Made by a program: the position numbers and the translations under genes | The notes under the pieces: model-generated | What the model saw: only the letters and a program-made list of their open reading frames with translations | The model's database searches: none | What the model was told of the DNA's origin: nothing | Shown: piece by piece, positions 18,704 through 27,872 of the stretch | Numbering within the stretch: the stretch's first letter is position 1 | Layout: the number at the start of each line of letters is the position of its first letter | From: Clostridium saccharoperbutylacetonicum N1-4(HMT) | Lineage (GTDB): Bacteria; Bacillota; Clostridia; Clostridiales; Clostridiaceae | Assembly (NCBI RefSeq): GCF_000340885.1 | Contig: NC_020291.1 | Span: forward strand, 6,139,501 to 6,203,500 | DNA: 64,000 nt | Reading direction: 5' to 3'

Positions 18704-18789
18704 AATATATATTTCCTCCTTAAATACCGAAAGGGACTCTTTTTGACCCTTATGTACATAATATAACCATAATTTATTAACCAAGAATT

Positions 18790-18818
18790 ATTGTACATAA
18801 AATTCAAACAATTATCAA
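18790..18818 (-). promoter_or_regulatory. promoter of the pfkA-pyk operon
   Basis: TTGATA (18818-18813), a 17-base spacer and TACAAT (18795-18790), giving a leader of about 80 bases. The rest of the roughly 370-base gap up to dnaE (to 19072) is AT-rich with no gene seen. Confidence 0.75.
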
Positions 18819-19072
18819 TGATATTTAACCATTTTCTGATATAATTCAAAATAAATTTCTAAATTATATCAAATTTTTTATATTATAAATAACTTTTAAA
18901 TATTAAATTTATATTGTTAACCAACTTACCCATAAATTTCACTATATATGTGTTACTTTTTATTAGGTATCAATCACCTTATATTATACCCAATAATCGA
19001 TAAAATAGTAGAATTTGATCTCATTTTTGCAATATTAATTTTTGTAATATTTTTCATTTACCTATTTGCAAA

Positions 19073-22000
19073 TTATAACTCAATTATTTTTACATTTTCT
19101 TCTCCTAAAGTTTCTTTTAACATTATTATAACATCACTATCTAATGATACCCATCTATCCTTAGGAACTCTAAATTTTTGTTTTTGCTGACTTTCAAATA
19201 TATAAATAGGTGTGTCACCTAGATATTCTTTAGCCAATATATCCTTAAGTCTTTTATTAAGATCTCTAGCTGCTTCAGTATTGTCAACTCTTAAATATAC
19301 CTTAGCTGTATTTACCTGTTCCAAAGGTTCTATACTTTCACATATTAGTTTAGGTGGCTCATCTTCCTTTAAGCTTAATCTACCTTTTACTATTACTAAG
19401 CTATCTGTTACACATAACTCTTTCACTTTATCTAATGTCTTAGGAAAAACTATTACTTCTATTGTCCCAGTTAAATCTTCTAGCTTTAAAAATGCCATTA
19501 TAGAGTTATTTCTTGTTACTTTTTGATTAACTCCAGCTAGTATTCCACCTAGAATTACCCTGTCATTATCTTGTAGCGTTTCTTCCCTATTAAACATAGA
19601 AATTTCATCTAAATTTTCTTCAAAGGTTTCATCAAGAGTTTCATGAACCGAGAAAATCTTTGATATTTCATTTGTAGTCTGCATTTTTAAACTTTTTGCG
19701 TAATCATCCAAAGGATGTCCAGTAATATATAATCCAGTCATTTCCTTTTCCATTGCCAATAGATTCTTCTTGTTAAATTCTTTTATGTTTGGATAACTTA
19801 CTTCTGGATTTTTTAATTCTTCTGTTCCAAACAAACTTATCTGTCCATCAATATTTCTTCTTTTATCACTAGATATATTTTCAATTAACTTCTCATGTAC
19901 TGCAAGCATTTTCGATCTAAAAACCTTAAAATCATCTAATGCCCCAGCCTTTATTAAACATTCAACTGCACGTTTATTTATAGCTGATGGATCCATTTTG
20001 TTTATAAAATCTACTAAAGACTCAAATTTACCTTTTTCTTCTCTTGCTTTGACTATACTGTCAACAACATTTCCACCAACATTTTTTATAGCAGCCATTC
20101 CAAATCTAATTTTATCATCTTTAACTGTAAACCTTGAGAAACTTTCATTTATATTAGGAGGCAAAACTTGAATTCCTAATTCTTCTGCTATCCCAATATA
20201 ATAAGCTACTTTTTCATTAATTCCCATAATTGAATTAAGCATAGCAGCAAGCATCTCTACTGGATAGTATTTCATAAGATATGCTGTTTGATAACCTACA
20301 ACTGCATAAGCAGCCGCATGGGATTTATTGAAAGCATATGAAGCAAAATCCATCATGTTATCAAATATCTTATTTGCTACTTCTTCACTTATTCCATTTC
20401 TTATACATCCTGGAACGATAACTTCGTCCCCTTCAAGAATACCATGAATGAAGTTCTTTCTTTCTTCTTCCATGACCTTGTGTTTCTTTTTGGACATGGC
20501 TCTTCTAACCATATCACTACGTCCCATAGAATATCCAGCTAACTTTCTAACAATCTCCATTACCTGTTCCTGGTAAACCATAACTCCATAGGTAACATTT
20601 AGCACACCCTCTAATTCAGGTGTTTCATACTGAACTTTATCTGGATTTTTCTTGCACTCTATATACCTTGGTATCTCAGCCATTGGACCTGGTCTATATA
20701 ACGATATTCCAGCTATGATATCTTCCAAATTATCAGGCTTTAATTCCTTCATGAAGGAAGTCATTCCCGCTGATTCTAATTGGAATACCCCTGCTGTGTT
20801 TCCTTCACCTATCATTTTATAGACTTCTTTATCATCAAAATCAATTTTATCTAAATCAATATCGACTCCTCTATTCTCTTTAACCATCTTTATTGCATCA
20901 CTCATAACAGTTAAAGTTCTAAGACCAAGGAAATCCATTTTTAGAAGTCCAAGCTCTTCCAAGGTATTCATACCAAATTGTGTTACTATCATTTCATCAT
21001 TTTTTTGAAGTGGTACATATTCAACCAATGGTTTTGATGCTATAACTACCCCTGCAGCATGCGTTGATGAATGCCTTGGTAAGCCTTCTAAATCCATTGA
21101 AACGTCAATTAGTGTTTTTATTCTTTCATCACTATCATAGGCAACCTTTAATTCTGGATTCAAATCTAAGGCTTTCTCAATTGTAATTCCAAGCATTGTT
21201 GGTATCATCTTCGCAATTTTATCCACTTCTGTATAGCTATAATTCATAGCTCTTCCAACATCTCTTATACACAGTCTAGCTGCCATAGTACCAAAAGTTA
21301 TTATTTGAGATACATTATCTGCACCATATTTCTCAACAACATAATCTATCACTTCTTGACGTCTTTCGTAGCAGAAGTCACTATCTATATCCGGCATGGA
21401 TACTCTTTCTGGATTTAGGAAACGTTCAAAGATCAAACTGTACTTTATAGGATCTATCTTAGTAATTCCTAAAGTAAATGCAACAATAGATCCAGCTGCT
21501 GATCCTCTTCCTGGACCTGTAGGTATTCCATGATCATATGAAAACTTAATGAAATCCCAAACAATTAAGAAATAATCTATATATCCCATTTGTTTGATTA
21601 CTCCAAGTTCATATTCTAATCTATCCACATATTCTTTAGCTTTTTCAGAGTTTTCCACAATTTTATTAACTTCTGTGTAATTTAGCTCTTTATTTCTTAA
21701 TTCTTCAAATACATCATATCTTTCAATCAAACCTTTATAGCAAGTATCTTTTAAATACTCATAAGGATCCTGTCCCTCTTCTAAAGGAAACTTTGGAAGC
21801 TTTGATTCATGAAACTTATACTCGTAATTACACTGTTCTGCAATTTTCATTGTATTTTCTAAGGCCTCTGGTACATATGAAAACATATCATACATTTCCT
21901 CAGGTGATTTCAAATAAAACTGATCTGACGGATATCTTCTCCTATTAGGATCATCTATGGTTTTAGCTGTTTGGATACACATTAATACGTCATGGGATTT

Positions 22001-22651
22001 TGAATCTTCTTTATTTATATAGTGAACATCATTTGTAACAATCAATGGTATTCCAGTTTCTTTAGATAATTTCATATTATCCTCATTAACTTTCTTCTGC
22101 TCTTCCATACCATGATCTTGTAATTCTAGATAAAAATCTCCGTTAAAGATATCTTTATATTTTAATGCGACTTCTTTAGCCTTTTCATAATTTCCCTTAA
22201 GCAAATTTGACTGAACTTCTCCACCTAAGCACGCACTTAAAGCAATTAAACCTTCACTGTGCTCTCGTAAATAATCACAATCAACTCTAGGCTTATAATA
22301 AAACCCTTCAATCGAAGCTATTGATGCAATCTTCATTAAGTTTTGATATCCAATTTCATTTTTTACTAATAAAACTAAATGATAAGTTGAATTTTCTTTA
22401 TCAGGCTGCTTAATATGCATTGATTTAGGTACTACATATATTTCACACCCTAAAATTGCTTTTATATCATTTTCTTGAGCAGCCTTAAAAAAATCCACAA
22501 GTCCATACATGACCCCGTGGTCTGTTATCGCTATGCTGTCCATACCTTTTTCTTTAGCAGCTTTCATAAGCTTTTTTATTTTGCCAGAACCATCTAACAA
22601 ACTATATTCTGTATGTAGATGTAAATGACAAAATTGCTTTTCCTTCTCCAT
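19073..22651 (-). CDS. dnaE: DNA polymerase III subunit alpha (DnaE type)
   Basis: A 1192-residue replicative polymerase. The N-terminal PHP domain starts at CHLHLHTEYSLLDGS. The C-family polymerase core has GPGRGSAAGSIVAF and the catalytic acids in MPDIDSDFC (about residues 418-426). Helix-hairpin-helix and OB-fold segments follow (GGILAGVNQKV; TGTIEVIVFP). No exonuclease insertion is present, so it is DnaE and not PolC. The start is the ATG at 22649-22651 behind AGGAGGAG; the upstream open frame (22652-22693) lacks its own site. In Firmicutes, DnaE extends primers before PolC takes over. Confidence 0.97.
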   Translation of the reverse strand: MEKEKQFCHLHLHTEYSLLDGSGKIKKLMKAAKEKGMDSIAITDHGVMYGLVDFFKAAQENDIKAILGCEIYVVPKSMHIKQPDKENSTYHLVLLVKNEIGYQNLMKIASIASIEGFYYKPRVDCDYLREHSEGLIALSACLGGEVQSNLLKGNYEKAKEVALKYKDIFNGDFYLELQDHGMEEQKKVNEDNMKLSKETGIPLIVTNDVHYINKEDSKSHDVLMCIQTAKTIDDPNRRRYPSDQFYLKSPEEMYDMFSYVPEALENTMKIAEQCNYEYKFHESKLPKFPLEEGQDPYEYLKDTCYKGLIERYDVFEELRNKELNYTEVNKIVENSEKAKEYVDRLEYELGVIKQMGYIDYFLIVWDFIKFSYDHGIPTGPGRGSAAGSIVAFTLGITKIDPIKYSLIFERFLNPERVSMPDIDSDFCYERRQEVIDYVVEKYGADNVSQIITFGTMAARLCIRDVGRAMNYSYTEVDKIAKMIPTMLGITIEKALDLNPELKVAYDSDERIKTLIDVSMDLEGLPRHSSTHAAGVVIASKPLVEYVPLQKNDEMIVTQFGMNTLEELGLLKMDFLGLRTLTVMSDAIKMVKENRGVDIDLDKIDFDDKEVYKMIGEGNTAGVFQLESAGMTSFMKELKPDNLEDIIAGISLYRPGPMAEIPRYIECKKNPDKVQYETPELEGVLNVTYGVMVYQEQVMEIVRKLAGYSMGRSDMVRRAMSKKKHKVMEEERKNFIHGILEGDEVIVPGCIRNGISEEVANKIFDNMMDFASYAFNKSHAAAYAVVGYQTAYLMKYYPVEMLAAMLNSIMGINEKVAYYIGIAEELGIQVLPPNINESFSRFTVKDDKIRFGMAAIKNVGGNVVDSIVKAREEKGKFESLVDFINKMDPSAINKRAVECLIKAGALDDFKVFRSKMLAVHEKLIENISSDKRRNIDGQISLFGTEELKNPEVSYPNIKEFNKKNLLAMEKEMTGLYITGHPLDDYAKSLKMQTTNEISKIFSVHETLDETFEENLDEISMFNREETLQDNDRVILGGILAGVNQKVTRNNSIMAFLKLEDLTGTIEVIVFPKTLDKVKELCVTDSLVIVKGRLSLKEDEPPKLICESIEPLEQVNTAKVYLRVDNTEAARDLNKRLKDILAKEYLGDTPIYIFESQQKQKFRVPKDRWVSLDSDVIIMLKETLGEENVKIIEL

Positions 22652-22767
22652 GTAACTCCTCCTCTCCTTATGATAATTATATCCATAAGTCATTTGAAAT
22701 TGTCTGCTTTTTAATTATAGCAATCTAAAACTATTTTTTATATAACTTTATCTCAAAAATCGCAAAT

Positions 22768-22811
22768 AACCAAAATCTCAATTCAAATCATTATTGATTG
22801 AAATTTTGGTT
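22768..22811 (-). terminator. hairpin downstream of the Dabb gene
   Basis: AACCAAAAT and ATTTTGGTT with further pairing inside, 6 bases after the Dabb stop codon. The T tract after it is broken (TATTTGCGATTTTTG), so termination may be partial before dnaE. Confidence 0.55.
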
Positions 22812-22816
22812 ATCCT

Positions 22817-23107
22817 TTACAATTGAAAATCTAAAGTTTTACTTCCTTCCATATAAGGACCTATAACCTTTTTGACTTTTTCAACGTGGAACTCATTCAC
22901 ATCATAAGCCAAATAATCTTCTTCATTATCAAATCTTGTTATGATTCCTATATCATAACTTCTGTCACTTCTAATGGTGTCTACTCCAACTTCTAATTTC
23001 TTTAATTCTTTAATTTCCCCATTCATAGATAATAAAGTATTTTCTACAAATTTCAAGTTATCTGTTGTTGGTTCCTTTAATTTAAAAAGTACAATATGCG
23101 TAAACAT
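22817..23107 (-). CDS. Dabb-family (stress-responsive A/B barrel) protein
   Basis: A 96-residue single-domain protein. MFTHIVLFKLKEP at the start, then GVDTIRSDRSYDIGIIT, and YDVNEFHVEKVKKVIGPY at the end match the dimeric alpha-beta ferredoxin-like Dabb fold, with the conserved His in FHVEKV. The physiological substrate in bacteria is mostly unknown. AAGGAG precedes the start. It lies between whiA and dnaE on the same strand, separated from whiA by a palindromic repeat element. Confidence 0.85.
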   Translation of the reverse strand: MFTHIVLFKLKEPTTDNLKFVENTLLSMNGEIKELKKLEVGVDTIRSDRSYDIGIITRFDNEEDYLAYDVNEFHVEKVKKVIGPYMEGSKTLDFQL

Positions 23108-23127
23108 AACACCACTCCTTCAGTTAT

Positions 23128-23219
23128 CAGTTTACAGTGCACAGTTTACAGTTAGAAGTAAACAGTTGGCAGTTGGCTTATTCTCCAACTGTAAATTCTA
23201 AACTGTGCACTGCCTAGTT
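23128..23219. repeat. palindromic intergenic repeat element
   Basis: A long imperfect palindrome. The outer arms CAGTGCACAGTTTA (23135-23148) and TAAACTGTGCACTG (23199-23212) are perfect complements, and an inner CAGTTGG/CCAACTG pair lies between. The left part shares TTTACAGTTAACAGTT-type words with sites at 36464 and 56176. It overlaps the last bases of whiA and could also act as a transcript end. Confidence 0.7.
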
Positions 23220-24161
23220 GTTTGTTCTTAATTCTTCTGCTATTTTCTCAATTTTTCTTAATCTATGATTAATACCTGATTTTCCTATTGGAGGATCAAG
23301 CATTTCTCCTAATTCCTTTAAAGATTCATCTGGATAATTTAATCTTAATTCTGCAATTTCTCTTAGGTTCTCTGGAAGTCTTTGAAGTCCAATCTGTGAT
23401 TGAATTAATTTTATGCTTTCAACTTGTCTTACTGCTGCATTTACAGTTTTTGAAAGATTAGCTGTTTCACAATTAACAAGTCTATTTACATTATTCCTCA
23501 TTTCCTTCATTATCCTTATATTTTCAATTTCCAACAAAGATGAATGAGCTCCAATTATATTAAGCAAATCTACAATTTGCTCACCTTCCTTAATATACAC
23601 TATAAAACTGTTTTTTCTTTGTATCACTTTAGAGTTCAACTTAAATGTATTAATAAGATTAGATAAATCTTTTGCGTATTCCTCACTATGAGTTACAAAT
23701 TCCAAGTGATAGGTTTTTTCTGGATTACTAATACTTCCTCCACCAATAAAAGCGCCTCTTATATATGCCTTTTTAGCACTTTCTTCCTTAAAAACATTAT
23801 CTTCTATTCTGTAATCTAAACTCATTATACCATCAATTTCTTTAAGTATACCAGTTTCATTTAGCAGACCTCTAACGCCCATTTCTTCTGATATTACAAC
23901 CATGTAGATATTATTCTTTTTTAAAGAATTACTTTTTTTAACCATTAATTTTGAATGAATATCACAGTGGTCCTTTAAAAGTGTAAATATTAATCTTGCA
24001 CTTGCTGGATTTTCTGTGGTCATTTTAAAGCTAAGTCCACTTCCACTAAAAGCTAATGTACCACTTACTTTCATTATAGCTGATATTTCTGCCAATGCTT
24101 CTTCCCTTGAAATATCTATATATCTGCATATTTCTCCTTTAACTTTAGATGAAAATGACAT
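23214..24161 (-). CDS. whiA: DNA-binding protein WhiA
   Basis: A 315-residue WhiA/YvcL protein. The N-terminal part is LAGLIDADG-like without nuclease residues (AYIRGAFIGGGSISNPEK), and the C-terminal helix-turn-helix contains LRLNYPDESLKELGE and GKSGINHRLRK. In Firmicutes WhiA affects cell division and chromosome segregation. The start is the ATG at 24159-24161, behind GGAAGGA; the upstream frame runs into the heptamer repeat and is rejected. It ends the conserved rapZ-yvcK-whiA string. Confidence 0.95.
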   Translation of the reverse strand: MSFSSKVKGEICRYIDISREEALAEISAIMKVSGTLAFSGSGLSFKMTTENPASARLIFTLLKDHCDIHSKLMVKKSNSLKKNNIYMVVISEEMGVRGLLNETGILKEIDGIMSLDYRIEDNVFKEESAKKAYIRGAFIGGGSISNPEKTYHLEFVTHSEEYAKDLSNLINTFKLNSKVIQRKNSFIVYIKEGEQIVDLLNIIGAHSSLLEIENIRIMKEMRNNVNRLVNCETANLSKTVNAAVRQVESIKLIQSQIGLQRLPENLREIAELRLNYPDESLKELGEMLDPPIGKSGINHRLRKIEKIAEELRTNN

Positions 24162-24186
24162 TTTATTTCCTTCCTTATCTATACAA

Positions 24187-24324
24187 ATTATCAATTATCA
24201 ATTATCAATTATCAATTATCAATTATCAATTATCAATTATCAATTATCAATTATCAATTATCAATTATCAATTATCAATTATCAATTATCAATTATCAAT
24301 TATCAATTATCAATTATCAATTAT
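24187..24324. repeat. 7-bp tandem repeat array (AATTATC, about 20 copies)
   Basis: 138 bases of essentially perfect heptamer AATTATC copies fill the gap between yvcK and whiA, 25 bases upstream of the whiA start. A 7-bp unit keeps all frames open, which creates false reading frames. Such arrays change copy number by slippage, so the spacing between yvcK and whiA, and perhaps whiA expression, may vary between isolates. Confidence 0.97.
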
Positions 24325-24360
24325 GGGTATTTTAATTCGTTGTTAATTTAAATGCAACCT

Positions 24361-25713
24361 TTAATCATTTTCTTTTCCTTTTTCTTCTCTTACTCTTTCC
24401 TTGATTCGTTGTGATAAATACATGTATTCAATGATCTTCTTTTTATCATACAACAACTTCTTTTCCATAATTGTATCTGCTAATATTTCTGCCAATTTAT
24501 CTGCATCATGTTTTACTAAACCATTCTTAATTTTTACTAAATCCTCACCAACTATTTTTATGCCCAGGCTATTTATGTCTTCTCTGTCTAGTTTCACAAG
24601 ATCTGCACCATCTTTTTGATATTTTTCTCTTAATTCCTCAGTAATTTCACCTGTATTGGCAATTACATAATCAACAATATCTTTTCCTCCATATTTTAGA
24701 AGAACTTTTAAATGGTCAGATACCTTAAAGCCTGTAGTTTCACCTGGTTGAGTCATTATATTCGAAATATAAATTTTAACTGCATCACTTTTTTTAACTT
24801 CCTTAGCTATATCTTTAACAAGTAAATTAGAGGTAATACTAGTATATAAACTTCCTGGTCCCATAACTATAGCATCCGCCTCTTTTATTGCTTGTAATGC
24901 TTCTGGCAATGCTCTTGCACTTTCTGGTACTATTTTAAATTCCTCTATTCTAGAATTCTGTTTTATTGCTTCTTCCGGAATCTGGGATTCTCCTTCTACA
25001 ATATTACCATTTTGAAGTTTTGCTATTAATTGCATATTATCTAAAGTAACAGGTATAACTTTCCCTGTTACAGCAAGTACTGAACTCATTTTTTGAACTG
25101 CCTCTTCGAAATTATCAGAAATTCCAGCCATTGCAGCTAAGAATAAATTTCCGAAGCTTTGATTTTTTAATCTTCCATCTGAAAATCTATATTGAAGTAA
25201 GTCTTCCATTATTGGTTCGGTATCTGCCAATGCTAATATACAGTTTCTTATATCTCCTGGTGGCAACATACCTAAATCTTCTCTCAAAGCTCCTGAGCCA
25301 CCGCCATCATCACCAACTGTTACTATTGCTGTAATATTTGATGTATAATATTTTAAACCTCTAAGCATTGTTGATAAGCCAGTTCCACCACCTATTACAA
25401 CGATTTTAGGTCCTTTAACTAACAATCTCTTTTCATATATTAAGCTTTCCATTTTTCTGCTATCTAAAGAGACCTTTATATATCCCCTGTTAATTAATGC
25501 TATTATAGATTTCATCATTTCTGTAATAGAAACATATAATACAAATATTCCTGTAACATTTAAAAATACGTAAAAAACTATATAATATATATCATACATT
25601 CTATGGTAAACTAGTTCTGTAAAACCATATGCTATAAGCAATATTCCAAAGAGTCCAAATGCCAGCCACCTTTTTACTCTAATTCCTACTTTAAGCCAAT
25701 CTAATATCCTCAT
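24361..25713 (-). CDS. yvcK: YvcK/CofD-like protein (gluconeogenesis factor family)
   Basis: A 450-residue protein. Two N-terminal membrane segments (about residues 13-33 and 39-63) precede a CofD-like domain with [15 protein letters not shown] (about 105-119), [24 protein letters not shown] and [12 protein letters not shown]. In B. subtilis YvcK binds UDP-sugars and is needed for growth on gluconeogenic carbon and for correct wall enzyme placement. The start ATG overlaps the rapZ stop (ATGA), so the two are translationally coupled. The membrane anchor is not present in the shorter Bacillus protein. Confidence 0.93.
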   Translation of the reverse strand: MRILDWLKVGIRVKRWLAFGLFGILLIAYGFTELVYHRMYDIYYIVFYVFLNVTGIFVLYVSITEMMKSIIALINRGYIKVSLDSRKMESLIYEKRLLVKGPKIVVIGGGTGLSTMLRGLKYYTSNITAIVTVGDDGGGSGALREDLGMLPPGDIRNCILALADTEPIMEDLLQYRFSDGRLKNQSFGNLFLAAMAGISDNFEEAVQKMSSVLAVTGKVIPVTLDNMQLIAKLQNGNIVEGESQIPEEAIKQNSRIEEFKIVPESARALPEALQAIKEADAIVMGPGSLYTSITSNLLVKDIAKEVKKSDAVKIYISNIMTQPGETTGFKVSDHLKVLLKYGGKDIVDYVIANTGEITEELREKYQKDGADLVKLDREDINSLGIKIVGEDLVKIKNGLVKHDADKLAEILADTIMEKKLLYDKKKIIEYMYLSQRIKERVREEKGKEND

Positions 25714-26594
25714 AATTTCTTTTCCCCTTTATGAAGATCTTCAGATACATCTCTATGTTCAATTTTAGAATTGTAACTTTCTTTGTTTAGTCTTTCATAA
25801 ACTTCATTTGCAATTGCTACTGAGCGATGTCTTCCGCCTGTACATCCAATTGATATTATCAGCTGTCGCTTTCCTTCTTTAATATAATTAGGAATTAGAT
25901 ATTTTAGCATATCCATTAATTTTTCTATAAAATTGACCGTTTCATCCTGTCTTAGCACATATTCTTTAACAGGTTCATCATTACCTGAATATTGCTTTAA
26001 CTCTGGTATATAAAATGGATTAGGTATAAATCTAACATCAAAAACCAAATCTGAATCCACTGGTATTCCATACTTAAAGCCAAAGCTTAATACTGTAATT
26101 GACAATTGCTTTTCAGGATAAATATTATCACCATATGTCTTATTAATTTTATCCCTTAGATCCTTTATCTCATATTTAGATGTATCAATAATATTATCTG
26201 CTACATTTTTAACTTCTCTTAATTTTTCTCTTTCTTGCGTAATTCCTGTTAAAACTCTTCCCTCAGGCGATAAAGGATGACTTCTTCTTGTTTCTTTAAA
26301 TCTCTTTATAAGAACTTCATCTGTTGCCTCTAAAAATAAAATCTCATACTTAAATTCGTTTGTTTTTAAATAACTTAATGCTTCAAAAAAATCATCAAAG
26401 AATACTCCGCCTCTAATATCTATAACTAATGCTACTTTTTCAATATTTCCTCCACTTTGAGTACATACTTCTGCAAATTTTGAGATTAACTTTGGTGGAA
26501 GGTTATCTACACAAAAATACCCCAAGTCTTCTAAAGTTCTTGTTGCTTGTGTCTTTCCTGCTCCTGATAATCCTGTAACTATAACAAATCTCAT
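25710..26594 (-). CDS. rapZ: RNase adapter / nucleotide-binding protein RapZ (YvcJ)
   Basis: A 294-residue P-loop protein. Walker A is GLSGAGKT at residues 8-15, FCVDNLPP follows, and the C-terminal domain has [14 protein letters not shown]. coli RapZ binds GlcN6P and steers RNase E to small RNAs; the Firmicutes homologue YvcJ hydrolyses nucleotides and its role is less clear. The start is the ATG at 26592-26594, with GGGAG upstream; the 12 codons above it have no ribosome-binding site. First gene of rapZ-yvcK-whiA. Confidence 0.95.
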   Translation of the reverse strand: MRFVIVTGLSGAGKTQATRTLEDLGYFCVDNLPPKLISKFAEVCTQSGGNIEKVALVIDIRGGVFFDDFFEALSYLKTNEFKYEILFLEATDEVLIKRFKETRRSHPLSPEGRVLTGITQEREKLREVKNVADNIIDTSKYEIKDLRDKINKTYGDNIYPEKQLSITVLSFGFKYGIPVDSDLVFDVRFIPNPFYIPELKQYSGNDEPVKEYVLRQDETVNFIEKLMDMLKYLIPNYIKEGKRQLIISIGCTGGRHRSVAIANEVYERLNKESYNSKIEHRDVSEDLHKGEKKL

Positions 26595-26754
26595 ACTACA
26601 CACTCCCTTTGCCAAAGATAAATAATTCATTAATTCTTAGTACAATGTTAACAGTAAAATTATATCATACTATCCCTAAAAATGTTCAATAGACAATTGA
26701 ATATATACTATTTCAATTTATCCTCTCAACACCAATGTAATAATTTTGAAATAT

Positions 26755-26791
26755 AAAAACTAATGCACAATACATTATGCATTGTGCATTA
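26755..26791 (-). terminator. terminator after murB
   Basis: A near-perfect palindrome, TAATGCACAAT with ATTGTGCATTA and an inner CAT/ATG pairing, followed on the minus strand by GTTTTTATATTT. It separates murB from rapZ. Confidence 0.8.
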
Positions 26792-26834
26792 ATTTAATAA
26801 AATCTGTAAGTTACCTCACAATATGCCTTATATT

Positions 26835-27749
26835 TTAATCTTCTCCTAAAATTCTAACTTCTGGATATAGATCCACACCAAACTGCCTTTTTACTTCGTC
26901 CTTAACATGATATATTACAGCTAATACATCTTTGGCAGTTCCATTACCTTTGTTGATAACAAATCCTGCATGTTTTTCTGAAACACATGCCCCACCTATA
27001 GTAAATCCTTTTAATCCAGCATCTTGAATCAATTTACCTGCAAAATGTCCTTCTGGTCTCTTAAAGGTACTTCCTGCTGATGGATATTCTAGCGGTTGTC
27101 TTTCTACTCTTCTTGTAGTCAATTCGTCAACTCTAGCTTGAATTACAGCCTTTTGTCCTGGAACTAATGCAAAAGTTGCTTTTAATACAACATATCCCTT
27201 TTCCATAACTACAGACTTTCTATATCCTAAATTCAATTCTTCCTTAGATAATATTTTTAACTCTTGATTATCATCTAATACTTCAGCACTTTCAATAACA
27301 AATGATATTTCTCCATCATACGCTCCTGCATTCATAAATACAGCTCCACCTATACTTCCTGGAATTCCACATGCAAATTGAAATCCTGATAAAGAGTTTT
27401 CTGTGGCTTTCTCAGATACATCCTTAAGCAATGCACCACATTCAGCAATAACTTTATTATCAATACATTCTATTTTATTTAACTCACATAATTTTATAAC
27501 TACGCCTCTAATTCCGCCATCCCTAACCAAAAGGTTAGATCCATTTCCAATAACATAAAAAGGAATTTTATTTTCTTTACAAATTGTAATACTATCTCTT
27601 ATTTGTTGAATATTTGTTGGGATTAAAAGTATATCTACTGGCCCACCAACCTTAAAATATATATGCTCACTCATTTTTGCATTTAATTGAATTTGCGATT
27701 CTTCGTATATTTCCTCAAACAAATCCTTATACTTTCCATAATGTTCCAT
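26835..27749 (-). CDS. murB: UDP-N-acetylmuramate dehydrogenase
   Basis: A 304-residue FAD enzyme that reduces UDP-GlcNAc-enolpyruvate to UDP-MurNAc for peptidoglycan. Visible motifs are FKVGGPVDILLIP, NGSNLLVRDGG, CGIPGSIGGAVFMNAGAYDG, the catalytic Ser in SAGSTFKRPEG and the C-terminal LYPEVRILGE. The start is the ATG at 27747-27749: GAGGAG lies seven bases upstream, and a TTG start five codons earlier would sit inside that site. It is transcribed with uvrC upstream. Confidence 0.97.
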   Translation of the reverse strand: MEHYGKYKDLFEEIYEESQIQLNAKMSEHIYFKVGGPVDILLIPTNIQQIRDSITICKENKIPFYVIGNGSNLLVRDGGIRGVVIKLCELNKIECIDNKVIAECGALLKDVSEKATENSLSGFQFACGIPGSIGGAVFMNAGAYDGEISFVIESAEVLDDNQELKILSKEELNLGYRKSVVMEKGYVVLKATFALVPGQKAVIQARVDELTTRRVERQPLEYPSAGSTFKRPEGHFAGKLIQDAGLKGFTIGGACVSEKHAGFVINKGNGTAKDVLAVIYHVKDEVKRQFGVDLYPEVRILGED

Positions 27750-27872
27750 GCCAAAACTCCTCAAAATTTATCTATATTTATTTGCATTATGTATAATAAT
27801 TCATACATGTTATAATAATCTATTTATTACCTTAATACAAGTAAACTTTCTTCCGTATTATTATAGCATAAT

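Noticed and set aside
24187..24324. CRISPR-like array
   Set aside because: Direct 7-bp tandem copies with no spacers and no cas genes nearby.
24016..24351. Plus-strand frames with repeating QLSIINY units
   Set aside because: They are produced by the AATTATC array, whose 7-bp unit keeps every frame open; no ribosome-binding site and antisense to whiA.
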